Source of the DNA: Zopfochytrium polystomum
Lineage: Eukaryota > Chytridiomycota > Chytridiomycetes > Chytridiales > Chytridiaceae
Length of the DNA: 64,000 nucleotides
NCBI GenBank assembly: GCA_025765615.1
Contig: JAIVFJ010000122.1
Location: 1-64,000, forward strand
Direction of reading: 5' to 3'
The position numbers were made by a program, and so were the translations under genes. Every line of letters begins with the position of its first letter. Positions within the stretch are counted from its first letter, which is position 1. The notes beneath the pieces are model-generated. The model saw only the letters and a list, made by a program, of their open reading frames with translations. It was not told where the DNA came from and did not search any database. Below are positions 11,033 to 23,339 of the stretch, piece by piece.

Positions 11033-12024
11033 ATGTCCCGCCCAAACCGCGCCGCCGCCGAAGCCGCCACCGCCGCACTCAACGCCTCGACCTCGACCTC
11101 CTCCTCCTCCGCCCAGCCCACCGCAGCCGCCGCCGCCAAACCCATCCAAGTCAAACTGGTCCTCCTCGGCGAGGCCGCGGTCGGCAAGTCCTCGCTCGTG
11201 CTCCGCTTCGTCAACAACGAGTTCCAGGAGAACAAGGAGCCGACGATCGGCGCCGCGTTCCTGACGCAAAAGTGCAAGCTGGAAGACAAGGTCATCAAGT
11301 TTGAGATCTGGGACACGGCGGGCCAGGAGAGGTTCCACTCGCTGGCGCCCATGTACTACAGGAACGCCCAGGCGGCCGTGGTCGTGTACGACATTACAAA
11401 GCCGGTAAGAGTGTGTCGATTTTAGGGACGGATAGGATCGGATCGGATCGCTTCGCGATCTCCATCCATTGCGATCTACCTCCATCTTTCTCCGACTACA
11501 ACACTGATACGATCTCCCACCCACACACACACACCACAGTCCTCCCTCGACAAGGCCAAATCGTGGGTCAAGGAGCTCCAGCGGCAGGCCAACGCCAACA
11601 TCATCATTGCGCTCGTCGGCAACAAGCTCGATCTGGCCGCCACGCGGGCAATCCCGACGGAAGAGGCGCAGGCGTACGCGAACGAGTCCGGTCTGCTCTT
11701 TACGGAAGCGTCGGCCAAGTCGGGCGATTTTGTGATGGAAGTGTTTACAGAGATTGGTGAGTTCTTTTGTGCGGGGGTTTTTTTTTTGTTTTTTTTTAGG
11801 ATTGGATGGATAGTCTCGAGATCAACACAACGCCGACACGCCGACTGACACCCCACACTCCCCCACGCCTAGCTCGGAAAATCCCACTGGACCAGCTCCT
11901 CGCGTCGCGGTCGCGCGGACAAGGGTCGAGCGGCACCGGTGGCGCGGGGGCGAGCGGCAACAGCCGGGTCGACTTGAACCAGGGGCCGGGCGGAGCCGCG
12001 GAGCAGCAGCCGTGCCAGTGCTGA
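11033..12024 (+). CDS. Rab5/Vps21-family small GTPase, three exons
   Basis: Exons 11033-11404, 11540-11756 and 11873-12024 give 246 residues; both introns (135 and 116 bp) start GT and end AG and restore one frame. After a low-complexity N-terminus come all GTPase motifs: GEAAVGKS (G1), EPTIGAAF (G2), WDTAGQE (G3), NKLD (G4), ASAK (G5). The IGAAFLTQ switch-I signature is that of Rab5. The protein ends CQC, a CXC site for double geranylgeranylation. Rab5/Vps21 controls early-endosome fusion and vacuolar sorting. The N-terminal extension of about 40 Ala/Ser/Thr residues is longer than in most Rab5 proteins. The start is the first ATG before the domain, after a C-rich leader. Confidence 0.95.
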
Positions 12025-12317
12025 TTGATTTGGGGGGGGGGGGGAGTGGGGGGGAGTTCGAATGTAGTTGGCACGGCGTGTGTGGAAATGTGGAAATGAA
12101 AAAGAAGAGGGAACGATGTGGGCGGCGTTTTGTGCTGCTCTTTGGAGAATCAGCTCGCTCGCTGTTGCTGTGGGCAACGTGGGGTATCTTTCTGTTTCTT
12201 TTTTTTTTTTTGTGTGTTTTTTTTTATATGTCTTGTTTTTGTTTTTTTTGCTTGTTGCCTCTTCACCTCGTCCATGTTGTACTTTTTTTTTTTCATTCAT
12301 TCATTTCGTATTGCACC

Positions 12318-12389
<72 letters not shown>

Positions 12390-13588
12390 CCTCCCTCTCG
12401 CCTTGCTTTGCCCCGAGCTCGTCGGATCGTCTCCTTTCCCTTGATCGTCTCGTCTTCTCTCTCTTTCCCGAGGCTTTACTCCACCAAAAAAAGCCTTCCG
12501 CTAAAGAGATTCGCTAAAGAGATTCTGTCTTTCTCTTCTTTGGCGCCCGTGCCCGCCCTGTTTGTCGCCCCTCGTACCCCTCCTTCCGCCGCATACCGCC
12601 CGTCCTTCTCTTGCCTGTCTCGTGCTCGCCTCTCTCTCTTCCCTCTCTGGGTGTCGGGGCAAGTTTGGCGTTCTTCTTCGCTTTCTGTGTGGTCCCTTTT
12701 GTGCTTTTGTGTTTTTTGCTATTTCTTTCGACATAACCCCAACACGCCGCCCCCCCAAAAAAAAACAGAAAAAATAGAGAGAGAAAAGAGGGGGCGGACC
12801 GTCGGCGAAAGCGGCACAGGTCGGGGGTTTGTCTTTGCGATCCGTGAGAAAACTGGTCGGCACTTCACGCGCAGCGGGAGAAAAGAAAAAAAAAAGAGTG
12901 AAAGGGCGGGCACCGTTTGATAACGGTCACTCACCCATCAGCATTGTAACACGAAACCCAAAGGGTCGACTTTTTGACGAGGGCAACTATGGTATTTGAC
13001 AAAAACGTCCACTTTTAGACAAGAAAGCCCTGGTTACGGCACTGAAAGTGTAATCAAAAGATTTCCAAGCTCACAGAGTGGTGTTGGAAACGAGTGAAGG
13101 GCCAGGTTGAAATTTTCCCGATCGCATAACTTTGCTTGGACTTTTAGTCAGCGGGGAGTTTCAAGTGCGTGGGCAAGAAGGGATCTTCAAGAAGATATTT
13201 CCACTGGGTTTTTGAAAGCCGAGCCCAAACGTGTGCAACTGGTGGCGGAAACAGTGGAGGCCGAGAGCTTGACCTGGTTTTGTGCAGACCAAGACCCCCT
13301 CAATTCGCCCTACCCTTCCAATTTTTTTTTTCCGCGATCCTCAGAAAGCAGTCTAGCGCAATGAAGTTTCACCAACGTGTGAGGGCCTCTTTGAGGAGCA
13401 ATCTTGCTGATTTCTTTCCCCAAATATATCTTAATTTGATTACCTCGAAATTTGGTGTTGACAAATTAAAAAGCTTTGTAGTTCTGTGAAGAAACGTTTA
13501 ATAAATCGCCAAACGACACTTCCAGGCATTCAATTATATGATGCAGTGTACGACATTTTAAAGAAAAAAGAATTTTCGGTGAAGCAAT
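12025..13588. other. Intergenic with (CT)n microsatellite
   Basis: It has the Rab5 3' side (G tract at 12031-12041), long T tracts near 12200-12290, and a (CT)n tract at about 12319-12390. Long frames across it are simple-sequence artefacts. A frame at 13107-13364 has no recognisable motif. Confidence 0.5.
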
Positions 13589-13660
13589 GCCGTCTCCCGG
13601 GATTGAACCGGGTGCCTTAAGATCTTCAGTCTTACGCTCTCCCAGATGAGCTAAGACGGC
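13589..13660 (-). tRNA. tRNA-Phe (anticodon GAA)
   Basis: Minus strand. Acceptor GCCGTCT with AGACGGC; anticodon stem TAAGA/TCTTA with loop CTGAAGA; T-arm CCCGG/CCGGG. 72 nt, no intron. Confidence 0.94.
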
Positions 13661-15556
13661 ATGATGAAAGTTCCAAACTTTATTGATTCACCAAGAATTT
13701 AAGATTTCCAGACTTCCACCAAGGGGTCTCCAGCTGGGCCGGTCAGAGTGCTGTTTGGGTGGTATGCAGACCAGGGATCGATGCGCAGGATTACTGTTAT
13801 ACATGCTAGCGAGTCCCAAAGCTCGTCCCAAAGCTCTGCCTTAAGATAACTTTATATTTTCACTCATTCACTCACTCACTCAATTGGCTGTGACGAGTTT
13901 AGCTTCCATATTGCATTTGTGCACCAATATTCGGCACATTGACGGCGTCCCAACAGTACAAGCTAACCCCCAATTCAACCTCACACATTTCTTCCTCATA
14001 ATTAAAGAAATCACCTGCCAAAATGCAAATGACTGTTGGTGGACCCAGCTGGCGCTGTGCGGCACAGGCCTCGCAGAAGGAGTCCAATTACAAACTAGAA
14101 TATATGCAGGGTTACTTGCCGTTACAGTAGGGAGGCAAAGGCGCCTACGCAGCAGACTACCCCAGGCAAAAGCATGACACCAGCAGGAATTTGGAACCCA
14201 GCACTTAACGCTCGCATGGCGCGCAGTAACCAGTGCTCTAACATGTCCGTCCTTTATGGCGTTTGACCACATCAGCTTGATGCAACAGGGTGTCATTGTC
14301 TCCTGGCTGGGGCCACCTGAACGTCTCCCGAACTCAAACAACTCCCACAGTCAAAGCCACAGACGTCTCCCAGGCTGTGCCTCAGCTGGGCAGCCCCCAG
14401 CAGAACAGCAACTGGACACAGCACCCCATTAAAACAAACCATTATTGTCACACTTGATCTCAAACCACCGACATAGCAGCGATCGATCCAACATAAAGAC
14501 ACCCACTCACTGTTGGTGATTGCGCCTGGCATGTCAGAAGGGCACCAACAGACTTGAGTTGGCGTGGAGCGATAAAGCTTGTTTAGAGCGTGAGCCCTTT
14601 TCTTGTTAAGAGCGAAGCACCCTTTGTTGCCAAAGTAGATGGAGAGCTGATGCTCTCAGACAGATTGGTCTTATAGAGTGCGGAACACACCCTTTTCTTG
14701 TGGGAGTGAAGTGCCCTGAACTTCCATGGAGTTATGTGTGCAAAGAAGTAAGTCAGGCTCCCTGTCAAACTCCTGTAATCATTCCTATCAAATTGCCAGA
14801 GTGAAGCACACTGATGTGGTCTACCCAGACTGGGGATCAAAAACACCTCTAAGCACTCGTACAGTGTCAGAGATTGAGAAAAGTGTAGATAACACTGGGG
14901 CCAGCCCTTATGCCATCTTAACTCATCTTTACTCTTGAAGACAGGTCAGAGGATCTTGAAAGGTGTAGGGTTGTGTGCAAACTCCAGGAAAGAAATGGGA
15001 GTCTTGCTTCGCAAAAAAAGAATGGCAGGGTCCGCCACAAATCAAATGCAGATACGGACTGGATTTGATTTGATTCGACATTTCAAACTCAAATGGCATG
15101 GTTTCTGTCAATGTCAGACATTCTAATTCGACGAATCCTTGTTTGTTGTCAAATGCTCTCAAATTCGGACGGACATTCGAAATCTTTCAAATTAACATTG
15201 AATCAAATTGAATTCAAATGATGAATTTTCACTCAAAAGGTCTTATTTCAGTCCGATTTGACTCGTCAAAACCCTTACACAATTTTTCCAAAGTCCGACC
15301 TGATTCGGTTCATGGCGACCCGAAAGAATGGGTTTCTTGAGCATCTGCGGAAGGAGTTTGTGGGACGTGGATCAGAGCTAACGGCTGTCAGGAAAATTGA
15401 CTTTGGAGGCCACAAAGAGGTGTGAGAAAGGCAGATTTTGCGTCGCACAAAAGGCTTTGAGGATGGAATTGTCAGACCGAAAGAAATTCAACAGATTCAA
15501 CATCAAAAAAAAAAATCAACAGAAATAAAGGTTGCAGCGATTTCTCTTTGCGTACC
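13661..15556. other. Intergenic, no gene seen
   Basis: A weak tRNA-like stretch lies at 14165-14255 (see rejected list). 15050-15290 is rich in AAATTC/GATTTG-like short words. No coding motif is recognised. Confidence 0.4.
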
Positions 15557-15629
15557 GGCCGCATGGTGTAGTTGGTTATCACGTCTGTCTTACACACAGA
15601 CGGTCTCCGGTTCGATCCCGGATGCGACC
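15557..15629 (+). tRNA. tRNA-Val (anticodon TAC)
   Basis: Plus strand, 73 nt. Anticodon stem TCTGT/ACAGA with loop CTTACAC; T-arm with GGTTCGATCCC. The acceptor GGCCGCA/TGCGACC has one C-A mismatch, so function is likely but not certain. Confidence 0.87.
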
Positions 15630-16024
15630 ACCCCCTCACATCTTGTCCAGATCAGTCGTTTTGACAGCACCTCTGCAAAGTTGAGTAAAATAGTCAATTC
15701 CTGTTCTCTCGAAATCCGAAATACAGCCACACTGTCGATCCCTGGGCATTTGCAATACATTGGATGCAAAGCTTGAATTGCAGCTGCCTGCATTCTCGAC
15801 CGCCAAAGAACAACGTTCGCATCCCTGCGATCGTCAGTGTAGTCTAAACTCGCGTTTCCAACGTCTGGAGGGGCAAAAAGTGGGGGATGTGCTCCTCTTT
15901 CTTTCCGTGTCGTTTTTGACTGATTTTTTGTAGACGTTTAAAACTCGTACTTATACTCCAGCAACCCAACTCAACTGGGGGATGCTCAAAAAGCATGTAA
16001 AACTCCATGAAATAGAAAGAGTCT

Positions 16025-16660
16025 TCAAATAGACTGAATTTGTCCCTTTTTGTCAGGATCCTGCCTCCCAGGTTGTTTCATCCTCAATCGACAGAAGTCA
16101 AACAAAAACAACGGCACTTTGCCACTTTCGTCTTTCCTTGGTATTTCTGCCTTTTTCCCTGTAATTGGTTGCCTTCCAGCCTTGTGGGGGTATTGCTGCT
16201 GAGCCAAGTGTTTTTGGGGCGCTCTCCACAGATGCTCGATAGGATTCAGGTCTAGAGATTGAGCTGGCCACTCCACACAACGAAATCCTTGCTCTTCCAG
16301 CCATCCCTTGGTGTATTTTGATGTGTGCTTGGGGTCGTTGTTTTGCTGGAATGTGATTCCTGCAGGGTCAATTCCCATTTCATCCAGACTGGGGAGAAGA
16401 CTATTTTCCAGAATTATCACATATTGTTCTGAGACCATTATCCCTTCTGCAAATGCCATTTGCAGCACTCCAGTCCAGGTCATAGCACTCCAAACCATCT
16501 GGGAACCGTCGCCGAACTTCGTGGTGGGTTGCATGTGTTGCTCTTGCAGTAGTTTTCCTGGGATTCTCCAAGTGTAAGCCATGCCATCTGAGCCTTCCAT
16601 GTTGACTTTAGTCTTGTCAGACCAGACGACACACTGAAAATCCTCAACAGTTCAAATTTT
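16025..16660 (-). pseudogene. Tc1/mariner transposase, inactivated
   Basis: Minus strand, in pieces. The first catalytic Asp is in WSDKTKVNMEG (near 16615) and the rest runs on in frame to the end of the core. The second-Asp motif reads FQQNNDPKHTSK (near 16345) where active relatives have QDNDPKH, so the catalytic Asp is Asn. WPAQSLDLNPIEHLW (near 16245) is the third-acidic-residue block. The C-terminus and N-terminal DNA-binding part drift out of frame. The DDE cut-and-paste family is certain; this copy cannot be active. I could not define terminal repeats. Confidence 0.9.
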
Positions 16661-16865
16661 CGAGCAAAGTCCAGGCGAGCTTCTTGCGGGAGGGCGGGCG
16701 CTGACATTGATGCAACCTGCTCGGACGGTCGGACGCCGATGGATTTTTGCGGACGCCGATGGGTTTGACGGCGTCGTCGAGCTTTTGCAAAGCTCGCGAA
16801 CCAACCTTGTCAAACGTTGATTGAATGAGAAGGAAAGTTTCCCTCTGAAAGGGTAATATTTCCAA

Positions 16866-17323
16866 TAAATACTCGGCCCAGCAAAAAGGTCCACGACATG
16901 CAGATTGCTCGCCATTTTTTTTTTTTTATTGTGGCATCGCCGCCCGCCGGCGAGGACTTTTTTTTTCCTTTTTTTTTCTGGGCGCACACAGTGGGGGCAA
17001 CGACGAACGATTTACGCTTGCGATTTGGTCTTCGTTCCACCACCCATGGGGGGGCGAGGAGGAGTGGTTCTCAGCGTGTGCGGGAGTTAGACGCGAGGGA
17101 GCGCGCCAGACCATCATCGTCTGCAGATGAGTGGGTGGGCAGGGTCAAAGCGACGGGGGCGGGAAAAAAAAAAAAAAAAAAATTCCATCGGCAAATAGTG
17201 GGCAGTTGTGTAAAGAGCTCGGGAAAAAAAAGAAAACAAAAATGGACCAGCACTTAACAAGAAAGCGGGTGATTGGCGCCACGCTACTGCTGCTGACGGA
17301 GGTTCGAACTCACACTCATAGCA
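16866..17323. other. Intergenic with homopolymer runs
   Basis: T and A tracts (16914-16928, 17164-17181). No gene is seen. This is the 3' side of the ankyrin gene. Confidence 0.5.
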
Positions 17324-18414
17324 CTATTGCCAGTTACGCAAGACTTCAACAACGTCTGCATGCCCCTCGGCGATAGCATAGTCCATCGCCGTCATGTTCT
17401 CAATACTCACCGCTTCGAGACTTGCACCTTCTTCCAACAACAATTCCACCACGCCAACGTGCCCCCACTCGCACGCGTGGTGCAGCGCGGTCCTGCGCAA
17501 GTCGTCCGCGCTATCCACCGCGGCCCCATAGTCCAGGAGGACTCGCGCCATCTCCACGTGCCCTTGCCGCGCCGCGTTCACAAGCGCCTCGGCCTCCGTT
17601 CCGGCGCCCCTGAACCACTTCTTGCGCTTGCGGTCGGTGGCGGAGCGGCACGCTTTTCGGTGCAGCAGCAGCTCGACGACCTCGACGTGGCCCGACGACA
17701 CCGCCACGTCCAGCAGTTCGTCAAAGCCGCTGGTCTCCCACCTTTCGTCGAGCAGAACCTCGACGACGCCGACGTGACCCATATAGCAGGCGACGTGCAG
17801 CGGACACACTCTTTGGCTGACCCGGACGCGCTTCTTGGCGTGTTCCGCGTAGCTGTGGAGCCAGCGAACCACGTCCAGCTGCCCGATCCGCGCGGCGCAG
17901 GCGATCGCTTCTTTCCCGACATCTTCCGCAACCGTAGCAGCGGCCGCGCCGCCGCCGCCGCGCTCGAGGGTCGCGAGGCGGGATCCGTTCTCGACCACAA
18001 ACTGAACGGTTTCGAACGATCCGCTCGTGGCGGCGGCCACTACGGGGTCTCTTTGGCCGTCGAGATTCGCAACCTTTGCGCCGTGCTTGACGAGAGCCCT
18101 CGCGGCGTCTACGTGACCCCCTCGGCACGCAGCGAAAAGCGGAGTGATGGAGGTCCCGGCCGTCGTCGTCGCGTGCACGTCGGCTCCTTTCATCACGAGG
18201 TACTCGATGACGTCGACCCGCCCCGTCGACGCCGCGCAGTGCAACGCAGACCGACCGCTCTCATCCCGCGTCTCCACCGAGGCGCCGCCGCGCTCCACGA
18301 GCAGTTCAACGACGCTCAGATGCCCGCCGCTGCAAGCGAGGATCAAGGGCACAGCGCTCTCCAACCCTCTCGTAATGTCTGCGAGCTCTGCGGCCTCCTC
18401 CCCGCCTTCCTCCC

Positions 18415-18445
<31 letters not shown>

Positions 18446-18910
18446 GGCTGCCACGACATCGGATCCGTTCGCGTTCGCGTCCGCGCCGCATCCGACGAAA
18501 AACTCGGCCAGGTCGCGCATGCCCTTGCTCGCCGCCGCGCACAGACCCGCGGTCGCGGCGCGCGGGTCCAGCGCGATGTGGGGCACGCTGGGGCGGCCGC
18601 TGCGGATCAGGGTCTGGATCGCGGCGGCGGTCGCGGCGGCGTCTGCGTTCTGGAGGAGCCACCGCACCGCCTGGCCGTGGCGCCGGCCCGGCGCGGCCGT
18701 TGTCGTCGCCATCGTCGTCGTCGTCGTCGTCGTCCCGTCTGGGACAGTGGGCTCGACGGAGACGCCGTCGAAGCCCGCGAGGGTCTGGGTGAGGTGGAGG
18801 CGGGCCGCGTCGACGTCGTCGCGCGGGGCTGTCGCGATTCTGGTGGACGGCTGGCGTGGCGACGACTGGTCGTCGCTGCCGCTGCTGCTGTCTCGCTTCT
18901 CGCCGGACTC
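17324..18910 (-). CDS. Ankyrin-repeat protein, 5' end disrupted
   Basis: About 528 residues from 18910 to the stop at 17324. The C-terminal 380 or so residues are a run of eight to ten ankyrin repeats (for example SALHCAASTGRVDVIEYLV, PLHVACYMGHVGVVEVLL, TALHHACEWGHVGVVELLL), a protein-binding scaffold. An acidic Glu run near 18430 (about residue 160 of this exon) splits the N-terminal region from the repeats. The sequence just upstream, CCCTCTCCCTGCGCAG, is a strong 3' splice site, so 18910 looks like the start of an internal exon. The matching upstream exon is not visible: the frame instead continues into a transposase tail (next entry). An internal ATG near 18711 could also serve as a start. 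The partner and pathway are unknown. Confidence 0.8.
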
Positions 18911-19002
18911 CTGCGCAGGGAGAGGGTATGAGAGGATCGGATGGAGGGGGAGGGGGGGGGATGGGCGAGCTGGGGGTGTGGGGAAGGGCGCTCTCCTGTC
19001 AC

Positions 19003-19705
19003 CTCGAAAACACTGAGCAAGAATGCCAAAATCCTTAAGCCGCTTATTGACCATCTCGTGACGCGCCCCCACGCGTCAAAGGAGCTTGTTGTGGAAATGG
19101 AATTCTTCGTTACGATGGGTGTTGTCTATGCAGGCCCAGAAGCGACCATTCCCATCCTCCTCACAGTACCCCTTATTGCCAGCAATGCACTCATCCGGTG
19201 TCAACCTGGGCAAAAGAGAGTGGCTTCCAGCTTCAGGTCCGGCCAGTCGCCATAAGGAACTCCACCACCAACATGGACAATTTTCGAGACACCAAATTCG
19301 GTAGCAACTTCGTAACTTAAAATTTGTGGCTGAAATCACGCTTGCCGATGGGTCAACGCTCCCAAACCTTGCAGTTGATTCCGTCTACGTAGCAGGTTGG
19401 GCCTCACATGTTCCAGTTGTCCCATTAGTCCTTGAGATGGATCTGTGAGCTGGGTCAAACAAAATCTTTTCTTCTTCAAAATCGCAAGGAACTCGCCATA
19501 CCACACCCATAGTTGCAGTCAGTTTCACAACAATTGAGACCCAGCGGTGGTAAGTCTTTTCTGTCATACCAAAAGTACCAGCGGCAACTGATTCTGTGCC
19601 GTAGACTTTTAGGTGGTACAGAGCCCACAAGAGGTTAAAGTGCGGAATTCCAATTTCGGTGCACCAAACCCAAATGTCTTCCCAAATGTCAATACAGGCG
19701 TTCAA
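19003..19705 (-). pseudogene. PIF/Harbinger-like DDE transposase remnant
   Basis: Minus strand, three broken frames. The N-terminal part (19705-19500) reads like the HARBI1-type core preceding the nuclease: LWALYHLKVYGTESVAAGTF then GMTEKTYHRWVS. The middle has TPDECIAGNKGYCEEDGNG, like the EADDGYxG block that holds a catalytic acidic residue. The end has ARHEMVNKRLKDFGILAQ, like the conserved helical RxxxNxRxKxFxxL motif at the end of the DDE domain. The same frame then runs straight into the ankyrin gene. The family is assigned from these motif patterns. Several frameshifts show it is dead. Confidence 0.75.
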
Positions 19706-20799
19706 TGTGGTGTGAGACTGTGCTCTCTAAATCTCCTCACCCTGGGCTGGAGGTGGATATAGAGCAATGGCCTAAATACCCATCCTATCTAATGAAAAGG
19801 GGCAAAAGAAGGTGTCTAGGGGTCACCAGACAGGAAAATGTATTTGGAGTCTACTAAAGCCCTTCATCAAACACAAAAGAAACTCTTTAAACACAAAAAA
19901 GAGCAGTTATCACACATCTAAAAGGGAAACATAAGAAAAGTGTGACAAAGGTGGCACAATCACAAAAGAAAGTGCAAAATGCCTCTGGTCCAAGACACAG
20001 AGAAACCCCAATAGCAAAAGCCAAAGGGACCGAATCACTCGGTAAGGAATGAGACTTAGGGCAACAAAGGGGGCGCCTAAGGCAGCACCAACCAATCTGT
20101 GCCAGCTCTTTCCCAAGGCAGAAGCCAAGGGGGAAGGCAAGAGAGTGGGGAGGAAAGTGGCCAGGTCCCAACCTGTTGGAGCCACCACCTTGGAGCACCA
20201 GCTCCCTCTCTGCCAAAGACAAGCCCTAAGTTGGAGGGGGTTGGACACAAAGGGCAAACACAAGGAACAATTAGTGTGCAGAGATGCCTGTTGGATCAAA
20301 CCAGAACTGTTTTCCACTTAACAGAACCAGACACATCTTGTCTCACTCCCAAGAGAGGTTCCAACTCAATCCAAGGAGGGGGCACACAGGGTGGGAGACA
20401 GTGGGACTCTTCTTGCTTCATCCTACTAGGACACAGACATCTGCCTCACCAGGCCAGAGGAATCCCCTATCTTAGAAGCAAGGAAGGTTAACACCCACTC
20501 CCACACACAAGTGTGACACCATGACATCACAGGCATCAATCTGAGAGAAAGAGGGTCTGAACCCAGTGAAGACCAGGCCCACCAGAGGCCACAGGAGCCA
20601 ACAACCAGGGAGATGGGGGCATACCTGAGAGACCATTTCTGCAGCAGTACCTGACCAGCCAGCTCATTCATATCACCTTGAGAGACCTGGATTTGACTAG
20701 ATGTATTGACAGGAACCTAGAGGCACCACCACAGATTTACCCTCTATCCTTCCATCACCAAGTGGCTCCTACCCAGTCCAACCCAAACAGTATGCAGAA
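19706..20799. other. Repeat-like intergenic DNA
   Basis: CA-rich DNA that leads into the dispersed repeat at 20800. No convincing gene. It may be a further part of that repeat, since its composition is similar, but I cannot match it to the second copy. Confidence 0.35.
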
Positions 20800-21366
20800 T
20801 GGTGAGGTGCACTGGGGCTTGAACCCAGCACACTGCCATCATGGCCAAGAGGACTTCAACCTCCTGTCACACACCAGGGGACTGCCACCCCCAGCTCATA
20901 CACACAGTCAGGAAGAAAAGGGCAGGCAAGGGACTTCAGGTACAGTTCTCACAGTCAACAAGAAGGGGGGGGCAGCAGTTTAAATAGGAGAGGGTTGGAA
21001 TCACAAGGAGGAGAGGAAAAAGGAGGGAAAACACATACAGTAAACAAACAACTAAATAAAAGATAAAACAAGAAAAAGAGCCAAAACAAAGGAAAATACT
21101 AATTGAAAAAATAAGTAAAAATCATCAACAGAAAGAGAAAGAAAAGCCCTGTCTTCTCATACCACTCATATGAGGCATTACATCATGGTAGCTGGGCATC
21201 TGGACTTTGCACTTCTCCCACAGAAGTGGTTCAGTCCTTAGTCATTCCAAAAGTGAGGGGTTATTAGCTGGACATGGTGGACTTTGCAGCCCAACAGTCT
21301 GCATGTCTCGAACTTGGCACCTTCCCAATTGAAGGGAGCGCTCTAACCACTGAGCAAGGAAGCCCT
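20800..21366 (-). repeat. Dispersed repeat family 1, copy A (tRNA-like ends)
   Basis: Matches 40345-41166 along most of its length (shared runs such as CTAATTGAAAAAATAAGTAA and TTTAAATAGGAGAGGGTTGG). On the minus strand it opens with a tRNA-like head at 21366 (A box GCTCAGTGGTTAGAGC, B box AAGTTCGAGAC). It closes near 20820-20900 with a second tRNA-like stretch with a perfect T-arm (CTGGG.TTCAAGC.CCCAG) and a small variable-arm hairpin. It is probably a SINE-type or composite short element. Confidence 0.7.
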
Positions 21367-22967
21367 ATGCCAGCAGTTGAGCAGACACTGAGTCACTCGG
21401 TCTGCAGCCATTGTACAGAATAATAATAATAATAATGGCACAAATAATAATAGTGACAGGTGACGCAGGCGCGACAACAAGTGTCAGTCGGTGGCTTATG
21501 TGGACAACCAATAATAATAAAATAATAATATATACACCAGAGTCCAAGCCGAATGCGTGTATAACGCGCTTCGAGGCGGGTGGATAATCCTCACAATTAT
21601 CAGTGAAAAAGTGGGTATACACTCTTTTATTTGAGGTCACAGGCTTGACGGCCTGTCGTCCTCACAGTGGCGCCAAACTGCAATTTGAAATTTCACTCCC
21701 AGGTGGGTGTGTCTGCACCCTCAGCTGGAGTTTTCAGTATGGCGGAGGCAAGAGTGATAAACACCTGAATGGTGTTGATGCTATCGTGTTTGTTTTCAAT
21801 GCTTCGAGCCAAGGCAACGACCAAACAGTCATGCTGTCCACTGCCACACTTAAATATAAGACGCTTGTTTGCCAAGAAGAGCCGATAAAAACTGCGTAAC
21901 GCAACAACTATACTCAGCCTCTTCAGCTTGTATGGTGTTGGCAAACGCGGATTTACTGCATCTTCATATTGCTCCACTGTAGGTGGCGGGAATACCGTTA
22001 GTGCATTTGCCCTTCCTGTCCCTTTTCCTTTCTTTGATCTTGTTGCTGCAGTAAATCGCAGGGTGGGTATGGTAAAACAGGGACAGAATGTGAGATTCTC
22101 AAGTATCTCACAGAAAGTGTTGGCCATAGTTTACTTTCTTCGCTATGCGATATATTTCATTTATATAACACACGACCCTATCTGAAAAGTGGTAACAATT
22201 CTGGTCATTCCCATAATTTTTTCTAAATTTTTCTGCTATGTAGAAAAAAAAAAATTCAGACTAATTGTCACTCTTATCTTTTCTCCCTTGTCAGTGTTGC
22301 CTTGTCATTACTTTTCATTTCTTGTTCCTTTTCATTTTTCTTCAAACATTTTTCTTCATTTCTTCCTTCTTTCTATTTTCTTTCCCTCTTAATGCCACTC
22401 TCTGTATAAATAGATGGCGTTGGAGAAGCAGCCTCATCAATCCCACCTATCTTTACAACCCAACCTTTAATAAATGCCATTTCAAAGAATTTATATTTGT
22501 TTTCTCCTTGAAACCCTCCTGTCAGCTGCCCTTCATCAGGTTGGACTCCTTGCGACCACGCAGGAGGGCTCTTATTATACCAGAATCTCTTGAGGATCGC
22601 CCTTGAGGTATACTGTGGCTGTTGGTGACAACGCTTGGGTGATAGAGTGAATTATGTTGTTTGATAAATTGGACGGTTTACAGCGTCTTCCTGAAGGGCG
22701 GCCTATTAATTGATTCTTTGTGGCATAAAATTAAGAAAGCTGCAATCCTCGCCCACCAATCTCTGAACCACTCACTCCTCCCTCCCCTCGATACAATTGA
22801 TACAATTGACTGTGCGTGGCTTGGATCTCTATTGTTTATTGGTTGTGTGTGTGTGTTTGTGTTTTGTCGCTTTTTCTTATTTTGTTTTTGTGTACATTGA
22901 TTGCAAAGAGAAAGGAGTAGGAAGGAGAGACAGAGAGAGACAGAGAGGAATGAGAGAGAGAGAGAGG

Positions 22968-23054
<87 letters not shown>

Positions 23055-23306
23055 GTACGTGGAACTGCGATCGATCGGACTCCACCCTGCTTGCAGAAGG
23101 GGCAAAGTCATGTGTTCTCTCTGGCTCTCTCTCTGTTCCTGGTCCTCTCCTCCTCCTTCTCCTCACTCCTCCTCCCTCCGTCGGTCTCTGTCGCAATCTC
23201 CCATCATCATCATCATCATCGATTGCTGTTGCGCTGTTTGTGCTGTTCGTGCGCACACGGAATCCATTCCTTTCTTTCTGTTTTTATTTTCTCTCTCTCT
23301 GTCTCC

Positions 23307-23339
<33 letters not shown>

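Noticed and set aside
12012..12920. 302-codon frame after the Rab5 gene
   Set aside because: Built from poly-T and (CT)n tracts; no domain.
14165..14255. Possible tRNA on the minus strand (GGGTTCCAAATTCC box, CAT-like loop)
   Set aside because: No acceptor or anticodon stem pairs properly; at best a decayed tRNA or SINE piece.
17327..18931. Long plus-strand frame (534 codons) opposite the ankyrin gene
   Set aside because: It is the antisense shadow of GC-rich coding sequence; its translation has no repeats or domain pattern, while the minus strand gives clear ankyrin repeats.
19003..19029. A 27-base exon joined to the ankyrin exon by a GT-AG intron (19002-18911)
   Set aside because: The splice sites look good and the phase fits, but the exon has no ATG and lies in DNA explained by the transposase tail.
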